DNA from: Bacillota bacterium
GTDB taxonomy: Bacteria > Bacillota_C > Negativicutes > JAEYSJ01
Length of the DNA: 12,698 nt
Direction of reading: 5' to 3'
Assembly: GCA_023434855.1 (NCBI GenBank)
Contig: JAEYSJ010000145.1
Location: forward strand, 1 to 12,698
Shown: positions 7,891-12,698 of the stretch, one piece after another
How positions within the stretch are numbered: position 1 is the stretch's first letter
How the letters are laid out: every line of letters starts with the position of its first letter
Made by a program: the position numbers and the translations under genes
Notes under the pieces: generated by a model
What the model was told of the DNA's origin: nothing
What the model saw: only the letters and a program-made list of their open reading frames with translations
Database searches by the model: none

Positions 7891-7918
7891 AAAAAAAAGC
7901 ACCTTTTGGAAAAGGCGC
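7891..7918 (-). terminator. Intrinsic terminator after the 66-residue gene
   Basis: Minus-strand GCGCCTTT, loop TCCA, AAAGGTGC (one G-U pair) is followed by eight T's. It begins 5 bases after the stop at 7923. It insulates the small gene from the downstream wza operon. Confidence 0.88.
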
Positions 7919-7922
7919 CAGA

Positions 7923-8123
7923 TTAGCATTTTTTCCCTTTGCATTTGAAAGCAAAAGAGACATAATCCTGCAAAGCTTCTTCTAGGATTTGCGTTTGTGC
8001 CAGTGATAGGTTTTCTATTTTAGATACCCCAACAGCGTCTCGGATGATATCATCAATCTGGAAGCTGCGATAGCCTAAATCCTCCAACTGCTTGATAAAT
8101 TGAGTCACACGCTGTTCTGCCAT
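7923..8123 (-). CDS. Small protein of unknown function (66 residues)
   Basis: I do not recognise a named family. The protein is mostly charged and helix-forming: an N-terminal helix (QRVTQFIKQLEDLGY), a second (SFQIDDIIRDAVGV), then SLAQTQILEEALQDYVSFAFK. It ends CKGKKC, a terminal Cys pair spaced by four residues that could bind metal or form a disulfide. No signal peptide or membrane segment is seen, so it is probably cytoplasmic. The ATG at 8123 follows AAAGGACGG. It is a single-gene transcription unit between cpsB and wza, with its own strong promoter, a leader hairpin and a terminator. That layout suggests independent and possibly high expression. A regulatory role in the locus is speculation from position only. 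Confidence 0.75.
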   Translation of the reverse strand: MAEQRVTQFIKQLEDLGYRSFQIDDIIRDAVGVSKIENLSLAQTQILEEALQDYVSFAFKCKGKKC

Positions 8124-8146
8124 TGTATTGACCGTCCTTTATGTAT

Positions 8147-8176
8147 TACAATAGTCCCTTTTTTAGGACTATTGTA
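8147..8176 (-). promoter_or_regulatory. Perfect 11-bp inverted repeat in the leader of the small gene
   Basis: The arms TACAATAGTCC and GGACTATTGTA flank an 8-base centre. The repeat lies about 7-36 bases after the predicted start near 8183 and about 24 bases before the ATG. In RNA it forms a strong hairpin. The upstream arm continues as AGTCCT, which could alternatively pair with the AGGAC of the ribosome site. In DNA it could be a dimeric repressor's operator. No T-run follows on the minus strand, so it is not a simple terminator. Confidence 0.65.
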
Positions 8177-8189
8177 CCATTTTTTCTTT

Positions 8190-8218
8190 ATTATAATTTA
8201 AAATTCATTAAAATTCAA
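8190..8218 (-). promoter_or_regulatory. Strong sigma-A promoter of the 66-residue gene
   Basis: On the minus strand TTGAAT (8218-8213) and a perfect TATAAT (8195-8190) are separated by exactly 17 bases of AT-rich sequence. The predicted transcription start is near 8183, giving a ~60-base leader that contains the inverted repeat. Confidence 0.72.
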
Positions 8219-8255
8219 TTTTTTTCATTCTTCATATTGCGACAAATTCTGCAAT

Positions 8256-8280
8256 AAAAAAGCCCACTTCGAAAGCGGAC
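8256..8280 (-). terminator. Intrinsic terminator of the galU-cpsB unit
   Basis: Minus-strand GTCCGCTT, loop TCG, AAGTGGGC forms an 8-bp stem with two G-U pairs, followed by six T's. It starts 7 bases after the cpsB stop at 8288. Confidence 0.86.
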
Positions 8281-8287
8281 TTAAACT

Positions 8288-9079
8288 TTACCCTATTATA
8301 TTTAATATTCTTTTCATTAATCCAGGCTTTTTAATTGATTTGATTTTTGAGACATCAGCTATTGCAATCTCTTCGCTATTGATAATACTCAGTGGATTAG
8401 CAAAAAGTATTTGACGAGTCTTCTCTTCACCAATAAGAGCAATAGACTTCTCAACTGCATCGGTTAGTCGAGGTGTACGAGTCCTTGGGCTATGAGTATC
8501 TGAACCAAGAAAATGTACAAGCTGACTAGCTAGCAACACCTCAGCTGTCTTCATCGCTCTTTCGCCCATTTTTCCGACCAGACTCGGTCCATTCACTTGC
8601 ATAAGAATACCTTTATTTACCCATTCCACTATCAACTCCGGCTTGCGGGAAAATTCCGGATGTCTCTCGGGGTGAGCAAGGATCGGGCTAATTCCCCGTG
8701 ATTGCAACGTGAAAAAGAATTCATCTGCATATTGTGGAATATGAGTAGCAGGCAGCTCCACCAGTATATATCTCCCGCCATTAAGGCAATAAGGACCGGG
8801 GCCCTCAATTAAATTCAGTATATCCATATTTAACGCAACTTCAGCGCCAGGAACAATAGTGAGAGCTATTTTTTCCCGCTTTAATTCATCGCTTAGCTCT
8901 GCGCAGAGACTTTGAATACAAGACCACTCCGGCAGCCAGCGGCCTTCGATCACATGAGGAGTAGCCGCAATAACAGTAGTACCATTATCCACTGCAATCC
9001 GGGCCATTGCTATTGTATCTTCGATTGTTTTAGCTCCGTCATCTATACCGGGGAGAATATGGCTGTGTAAATCAATCAT
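8288..9079 (-). CDS. cpsB: PHP-type protein-tyrosine phosphatase (CpsB/CapC/YwqE family)
   Basis: This 263-residue cytoplasmic metal-dependent phosphatase of the PHP fold starts with the metal-binding IDLHSHILPGIDDG. It also has ATPHV, PGAEV, the HPERH motif and GSDTHSPRTR, all expected metal ligands of CpsB/YwqE. It removes phosphate from the tyrosine tail of the CpsD kinase, resetting the assembly cycle. The start is ATG 9079: it puts HxH at residues 4-6 as in relatives, has GGAAAGG 7 bases upstream, and lies 1 base after the galU stop. An ATG at 9121 in the same frame would add 14 unlikely residues inside galU. It is cotranscribed with galU and is separate from the cpsD operon, with the small unknown gene in between. 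Confidence 0.94.
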   Translation of the reverse strand: MIDLHSHILPGIDDGAKTIEDTIAMARIAVDNGTTVIAATPHVIEGRWLPEWSCIQSLCAELSDELKREKIALTIVPGAEVALNMDILNLIEGPGPYCLNGGRYILVELPATHIPQYADEFFFTLQSRGISPILAHPERHPEFSRKPELIVEWVNKGILMQVNGPSLVGKMGERAMKTAEVLLASQLVHFLGSDTHSPRTRTPRLTDAVEKSIALIGEEKTRQILFANPLSIINSEEIAIADVSKIKSIKKPGLMKRILNIIG

Positions 9080-9080
9080 A

Positions 9081-9998
9081 TTACTGCCTTTCCAATTGCC
9101 GTGTTGCGGCAGCTTCATCATTTAAAACCGGTCCAATTACCTGTACTAGATACTGCATAAAACGCTCCCGCAATTCTGGATTCCTTAAAGCATATTCTAC
9201 CGTAGCTTCCAGATAGCCTTGCTTATCGCCCACATCATAGCGGCGCCCTTCGAAGCAGTGAGCATATACAGGCTTATTTTCAGCTAATACTTTCAATGCA
9301 TCCGTGAGTTGAATCTCGCCACCCTGTCCTGGTTGCGTATTTTCCAATATTTCAAAAATCTCCGGTTCAATGATGTATCTACCTATTGCGGCAAGCTGGG
9401 AAGGAGCCGTATCTATTGTCGGCTTTTCCACCAGATCAGTTACTTGCCAAAGGCGGTCTTTGATATGCACCGGTTTCACGATACCATAATTGCATACTTT
9501 ATCTCTCGCCACTTCCTGCACTCCCAGTACAGTTCCAGGATTGTCGTTATAGACCTCAATTAATTGCTTCAGGCCAGGTACACTTGCTTCAATAATATCA
9601 TCGCCCAACAATACCGCAAAAGGATCATGTCCAACAAATTGCTTCGCACATAATATTGCATGTCCCAAGCCCTTGGCTTCCTTTTGGCGTATATAATGAA
9701 TCGTAACATTTGATAGCTCTTCGACCAGACTAAGTAATTCATATTTACCTTGCGCTTTTAAGCTAAGCTCAAGTTCAATATTGCGATCAAAATGATCCTC
9801 GATTGCCCGCTTATTTCGACCGGTTATAATCAAAATTTCTTCAATCCCTGATTGAACTGCTTCTTCAACGATATATTGAATAGTTGGTTTATCAACTATC
9901 GGCAGCATTTCTTTAGGCTGAGCCTTTGTGGCCGGCAAAAAACGAGTCCCAAGTCCTGCTGCAGGTATAACCGCTTTTCGTATTTTAGGTGATTTCAC
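9081..9998 (-). CDS. galU: UTP-glucose-1-phosphate uridylyltransferase
   Basis: This 305-residue cytoplasmic enzyme makes UDP-glucose from UTP and glucose-1-phosphate, the precursor for capsule, LPS and often teichoic-type glycans. The nucleotidyltransferase signature AVIPAAGLGTRFLPATKAQ (9-27) is followed by KEMLPIVDKPTIQYIVEE. Other GalU landmarks are LGDDII, GRYIIEPEIFEIL, GGEIQLTDAL and EGRRYDVGDKQGYLEA. The length is normal for the family. The start is GTG at 9998, with GGGGG 8 bases upstream. It is the first gene of a two-gene unit with cpsB, driven by the promoter at 10068-10096. A related thymidylyl- or cytidylyltransferase role is unlikely given how closely it follows the GalU pattern. 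Confidence 0.96.
   Translation of the reverse strand: MKSPKIRKAVIPAAGLGTRFLPATKAQPKEMLPIVDKPTIQYIVEEAVQSGIEEILIITGRNKRAIEDHFDRNIELELSLKAQGKYELLSLVEELSNVTIHYIRQKEAKGLGHAILCAKQFVGHDPFAVLLGDDIIEASVPGLKQLIEVYNDNPGTVLGVQEVARDKVCNYGIVKPVHIKDRLWQVTDLVEKPTIDTAPSQLAAIGRYIIEPEIFEILENTQPGQGGEIQLTDALKVLAENKPVYAHCFEGRRYDVGDKQGYLEATVEYALRNPELRERFMQYLVQVIGPVLNDEAAATRQLERQ
9087..9093 (-). promoter_or_regulatory. Ribosome binding site fixing the cpsB start
   Basis: GGAAAGG sits 7 bases before the ATG at 9079, inside the last codons of galU. It supports translational coupling and the shorter CpsB. Confidence 0.7.
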
Positions 9999-10049
9999 AA
10001 TTTATGCCCCCACTCTATCTCAAAGATATGAAAAAGCTAAAATCGGCAT

Positions 10050-10064
10050 CTATGTTTAACATAG
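10050..10064 (-). repeat. 15-bp palindrome at the galU transcription start
   Basis: CTATGTT-T-AACATAG is a perfect 7-bp inverted repeat around one central base. It lies directly over the start site predicted from the -10 box (near 10061), the classic place for a repressor operator. I see no second copy in the window. Confidence 0.5.
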
Positions 10065-10067
10065 AAT

Positions 10068-10096
10068 ATTATATCACAGATACGAAAACGTGTCAT
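10068..10096 (-). promoter_or_regulatory. Strong extended -10 promoter of galU-cpsB
   Basis: On the minus strand ATGACA (10096-10091, five of six) is 17 bases from TATAAT (10073-10068), which is preceded by TGA, giving an extended -10. The start is predicted near 10061, for a leader of about 63 bases before the GTG. Confidence 0.75.
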
Positions 10097-10124
10097 ATTT
10101 GCTAAAATTTGATATCTGATATAA

Positions 10125-11363
10125 TTAATTACCCAAATAATTATTCTTTATATAGTTCCAGATCCTTTGCGAAGCATTTCCATCATGATATTCAAATGCA
10201 ATTTGGGAAATTTCTCTTCGCTTTCCTGCAAAGGAGTCTACTCCATTTAAGGATTGAATGATTGCTTGCTGTAATTCGCTTTGAGTAAAGCATTTCGGTC
10301 CTGGCGTTATCCAGTCATAGTCAAATTGAATATCCCGATCTTTTTCCAGATATTTTTCATAGTCGTAAGCAAAGAAAATCACCGGCTTATCTTGCAGTAT
10401 AAAATCCATGTATATCGATGAGTAGTCAGTTACCATTATGTCTACTAAAGAGAAGAGGGGATAAATATCTTGAGTACTGCCATATTGGATGATATTCTGG
10501 CTCCCCTCCACCCCTTGAACATTTTTGCAGGAGGGATGCAATTTCATGACAAACACAAGGTTATGAGTTTCCGTAAATTTGATAAGCTCAGAGAAATCTA
10601 AAGCTCCATCTTCTTGTGGTCCACCACCGCAATCTCTGAAAGTTGGTGCATAAAGTATGATTTTATACCCATTGTCTTTCATCTGTCTCACTTTATTTAT
10701 GGTTTCAGTATCCGTTCCCAGCAAATCAGATTGACTTAGCTCTCTAAACATCACGTCATTCCGTGGGTAGCCGGCATTTAAACAGTTCTTATAACTAAAA
10801 ATCGTAGAAAATACATTCTCCGTATAAAACTGCGATGTGGACACAAATAAATCATAGGTTGGTTGAAACTGTAAGCGTTTATAAAGACATTTTAAGAATG
10901 CTGACTTAATAGACTTTATTTCACCTTCTCGGTCTGCTTCAAGTCGTTTGAATCCAACACCATGCCAAAGCTGTATTTTTTTACTATAATAGAGCAAATA
11001 ATTTGTGGCTATTGAAATATCACTATCAACAAAAATCACTTCGGACTGAAGCAGCTTAAAGTAGCTTAACAAGGAAGGGTGCCTAACAACCTGCATATTA
11101 CGTGCCTCTAGCTCGGCATAAGCTTCCCTATCTTTGGTAATAAAGCAGATATCAATCTTAGGAGCGTTTAACTCATACAAATATAAATATAGATACTTTG
11201 CATTGTCGATGAGCTTTCCGCCATTTTTTCCCATAAAGAGTATTGAATTTTTTTTACGAGGAATTATTGTTGCAATCGGAATTATGATAAACCAGCAGAT
11301 TCCGGTTACAAGCATTTTGCGAATAAGTCTGCTTACAATCTTTCTAACTATTCTTCCGGACAT
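10125..11363 (-). CDS. CDP-polyol phosphotransferase (TagF/TarL/Bcs-like glycerol- or ribitol-phosphate transferase)
   Basis: This 412-residue protein matches the CDP-glycerol glycerophosphotransferase family. Landmarks in order are WHGVGFKRL (about 133), GYPRND (about 198), APTFRD (about 239), KLHP (about 274), TDYSSIYMDF (about 312) and FFAYDYEKY (about 330). The two family histidines are present in WHG and KLHP. A hydrophobic helix near the N-terminus (about 17-35, after a basic stretch) may hold it at the membrane. It would transfer glycerol-phosphate or ribitol-phosphate from its CDP form to a growing polymer or sugar. The remnant just upstream points to ribitol, but that is inference. 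I use ATG 11363; a TTG at 11366 fits the AAGGGGG site equally well. No terminator follows, so galU may also receive readthrough. Confidence 0.9.
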   Translation of the reverse strand: MSGRIVRKIVSRLIRKMLVTGICWFIIIPIATIIPRKKNSILFMGKNGGKLIDNAKYLYLYLYELNAPKIDICFITKDREAYAELEARNMQVVRHPSLLSYFKLLQSEVIFVDSDISIATNYLLYYSKKIQLWHGVGFKRLEADREGEIKSIKSAFLKCLYKRLQFQPTYDLFVSTSQFYTENVFSTIFSYKNCLNAGYPRNDVMFRELSQSDLLGTDTETINKVRQMKDNGYKIILYAPTFRDCGGGPQEDGALDFSELIKFTETHNLVFVMKLHPSCKNVQGVEGSQNIIQYGSTQDIYPLFSLVDIMVTDYSSIYMDFILQDKPVIFFAYDYEKYLEKDRDIQFDYDWITPGPKCFTQSELQQAIIQSLNGVDSFAGKRREISQIAFEYHDGNASQRIWNYIKNNYLGN

Positions 11364-11545
11364 CAATAATATGCCCCCTTAAATCAGGCGCCAAGGTGCG
11401 CAAAGATGCCCGTGCAACCTTTTCCGGCTCCAAATCGTATGTTCAACTTCGTTTTCCCAGCTACTTTAATAAACTGTCTAGGGATATGATAACCAAAACG
11501 TTCACCTGTTCCAGATGCCAAAATTACGGCATAAACTTTTCTCAT
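11344..11545 (-). pseudogene. Remnant of a cytidylyltransferase (TarI/IspD-like), perhaps of a fused TarIJ/Bcs1-type CDP-ribitol synthase
   Basis: The ATG at 11545 follows GGGGGAGAG and encodes MRKVYAVILASGTGERFGY then HIPRQFIKVAGKT, the N-terminus of an IspD/TarI cytidylyltransferase (full length is normally about 230 residues). At about 11448-11449 the frame breaks. One frame over, the next codons read VEHTI, exactly the continuation expected in this family, so a base is missing. After another few bases a third frame reads DLEPEKVARASL, RTLAPD and LRGHIIDVRKNS, stopping at 11344-11346 and overlapping the phosphotransferase start by 20 bp. That tail resembles, from memory, the end of the SDR half of bifunctional cytidylyltransferase/reductases. 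A large internal deletion of a gene coupled to the phosphotransferase is the simplest reading. The in-frame stop of the first frame is at 11384. Confidence 0.7.
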
Positions 11546-11617
11546 CTCTCCCCCACTCCAAACCCTCATCTATATTTATTTCTTTATTTATTTAGCTTTA
11601 GCAGCCCATTTACTCTA

Positions 11618-12667
11618 TTATAATCCCGTCTTGCTTTGTAAGTAATGCACTGCCTCCATGACTTGATTGACCCCAATTCCTGCCATACATTGCTTGCCAT
11701 CAGGACATTTTCTTTTCCAACATTTCCGGCAATCATCCTTTATGGTCAATACAATGTGGTTTTGCCCATAAGGGCCGTTCCGTTCGGGATCGGTAGGGCC
11801 AAACAAAGCGATCACACTAGTATGAACCGCAACTGCCAAATGCATCGGCCCGGTATCTCCTCCCACAAAAAAGCTCGCATTTTTAATAATATACGCCAGT
11901 TCTTTCAGCGTTGTTTTTCCTGTTAGGTTAATCGCCTTTGGTGCCTTTGCAATAATTTGTGCTGCCAAGGGAGCGTCGCCGGGGGCACCGATAACAACCG
12001 GTATAATTCCTGCTTGATTCAGTTCATTCGCTAATTGAGCAAAATGTCCTGTTGGCCAGCACTTGCTTGGCCAATTTGTTCCGGGGGCCAAAACTGCATA
12101 AGACTGCCCTGTGGGCAGTCCAGCCTGCTTAGCAGCAGCAGCAGCATTCGCTGCTTCTTCCGCTGTTATATTTAAAGAAAATACCACGTCGGAAACCTCA
12201 CACCCGACAAAACGTGCCACATCGAGATAACGTTCCACAATATGGCCCTGGCTGTTTTGTCCACAAACAGGCAAACTAACCCACTGACTTAATTCTCGCA
12301 TATTGCAATAGCCCAGACGCTTCTTAGCTCCACTTAGAGCTGCAATGGCCGCACTTTTAAACAATCCTTGTAAATCAATGGCTAAATCAAATTGCCGCAG
12401 TTTCAGCATTTTGGAGAATTCTGGAGCATACTTAATTAATCCGGATAAGGATTTAAATTTAGGTTTATCAAATATAATAATCTCATCTATATCAGGGTTA
12501 TTTCGTAACAGGTCATAGGCAGGTCTTTCTACTATCCAGGTGATTCGGGACATAGGATACTGCTGCTTTAAAGCATGAGCTACCGGCAGGGCGTGTATTA
12601 CATCACCAATAGCACTAAGCTTAACTATTAATATATTATTATAAGGTTTGCCGTGGGAGATTGTCAC
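11618..12667 (-). CDS. ADP-heptose:LPS heptosyltransferase (GT9 family)
   Basis: This 349-residue cytoplasmic glycosyltransferase of the GT-B fold adds L-glycero-D-manno-heptose to lipid A-Kdo core. The N-terminal ILIVKLSAIGDVIHALPV is the acceptor-side signature. LAPGTNWPSKCWP and the GGDTGPMHLA donor motif are diagnostic, followed by ALFGPTDPERNGPYG. The Cys-rich end (DDCRKCWKRKCPDGKQCMAGI) is usual in WaaC/WaaF-like proteins; I cannot separate heptosyltransferase I from II. Its presence argues for an LPS outer membrane. GTG 12667 is preceded by GAGGAG and GGAAGTGAC. The same frame stays open to the right edge, so an upstream start is possible, but family alignment favours this one. Its stop is 72 bases before the cytidylyltransferase remnant, and no terminator is seen. 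Confidence 0.93.
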   Translation of the reverse strand: MTISHGKPYNNILIVKLSAIGDVIHALPVAHALKQQYPMSRITWIVERPAYDLLRNNPDIDEIIIFDKPKFKSLSGLIKYAPEFSKMLKLRQFDLAIDLQGLFKSAAIAALSGAKKRLGYCNMRELSQWVSLPVCGQNSQGHIVERYLDVARFVGCEVSDVVFSLNITAEEAANAAAAAKQAGLPTGQSYAVLAPGTNWPSKCWPTGHFAQLANELNQAGIIPVVIGAPGDAPLAAQIIAKAPKAINLTGKTTLKELAYIIKNASFFVGGDTGPMHLAVAVHTSVIALFGPTDPERNGPYGQNHIVLTIKDDCRKCWKRKCPDGKQCMAGIGVNQVMEAVHYLQSKTGL

Positions 12668-12668
12668 G

Positions 12669-12698
12669 TCACTTCCGCTCCTCGCAAAGACAGTTAAG
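12669..12698 (-). CDS. Possible C-terminal tail of an upstream gene
   Basis: One minus-strand frame reads LNCLCEERK and stops (TGA) one base before the heptosyltransferase GTG. That spacing is typical of coupled genes, but nine codons are too few to identify anything or to be sure it is coding. Confidence 0.25.
   Translation of the reverse strand, partial: LNCLCEERK

Noticed and set aside
8147..8190. Hairpin read as a plus-strand terminator
   Set aside because: The T-run follows only after ACCA, and there is no plus-strand gene that would need terminating.
9080..9121. Upstream ATG for cpsB
   Set aside because: It would add 14 residues not seen in CpsB-type proteins and overlap galU; ATG 9079 has a good ribosome site.
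11546..11569. ATG at 11569 as the start of the cytidylyltransferase remnant
   Set aside because: No ribosome site precedes it and the added MRVWSGGE is translated ribosome-site sequence.
11570..11617. AAATAAAT-like repeats and a possible terminator after the heptosyltransferase gene
   Set aside because: The stretch is only AT-rich; no stem with a following T-run could be formed.
11617..11622. TATAAT box as a promoter for the cytidylyltransferase remnant and phosphotransferase
   Set aside because: It overlaps the heptosyltransferase stop and no acceptable -35 box lies 16-18 bases upstream.
1..12698. CRISPR arrays, tRNA or rRNA genes, insertion sequences, attachment sites
   Set aside because: No regularly spaced repeats, cloverleaf-like segments, transposase motifs or flanking terminal repeats were seen.

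Overview
The window looks like a capsule/exopolysaccharide locus of a diderm Firmicute (Negativicutes such as Sporomusa, Pelosinus or relatives; this placement is inference). It combines Gram-positive-style modules (a separate CpsD-type tyrosine kinase, a PHP-type CpsB phosphatase, a TagF-type polyol-phosphate transferase) with outer-membrane traits (a Wza-type export protein and an ADP-heptose:LPS heptosyltransferase). Every supported gene is on the minus strand, so the locus is transcribed from high to low coordinates.

In transcription order, a GT9 heptosyltransferase (12667-11618) comes first. Next is a ~200-bp gene remnant (11545-11344) that carries the start of a TarI/IspD-like cytidylyltransferase and what may be the C-terminus of its fused reductase. 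A CDP-polyol phosphotransferase follows (11363-10125). A strong promoter with a palindrome at its predicted start site then drives galU and cpsB (9998-8288), which end at an intrinsic terminator. A 66-residue unknown protein (8123-7923) forms its own transcription unit, with a consensus promoter, a perfect 11-bp hairpin in the 5' leader and a terminator.

The assembly operon starts at about 7853: Wza-like exporter, long Wzz/Wzc-type chain-length protein, CpsD kinase, a small broken stretch, Wzx-type flippase, short-chain dehydrogenase, SGNH-like membrane-anchored protein, hexapeptide acyltransferase, and a ferredoxin/FrhB-like redox protein that runs off the left edge. Spacing is tight (8-bp overlap to 49-bp gaps, apart from the 152-bp broken stretch), so it reads as one operon. 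The left ~4.9 kb (flippase onward) is visibly more AT-rich than the rest. This fits a conserved export/regulation core joined to a replaceable, glycan-specific cassette.

Working model: GalU supplies UDP-glucose, the flippase moves lipid-linked repeat units across the membrane, Wzz plus CpsD and CpsB control polymerisation by phosphorylation, and Wza carries the chain out. The SDR, acyltransferase, SGNH protein and FrhB-like protein would make or decorate repeat-unit sugars. No glycosyltransferase for the repeat unit, no polymerase and no initiating phosphoglycosyltransferase are visible; they probably lie beyond the left edge or elsewhere. Three sites of apparent gene decay (11344-11545, 4811-4964 and the start of the SGNH gene) are the most unusual content. 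I see no tRNA, rRNA, CRISPR or insertion sequence, and no gene-free stretch over 300 bases.
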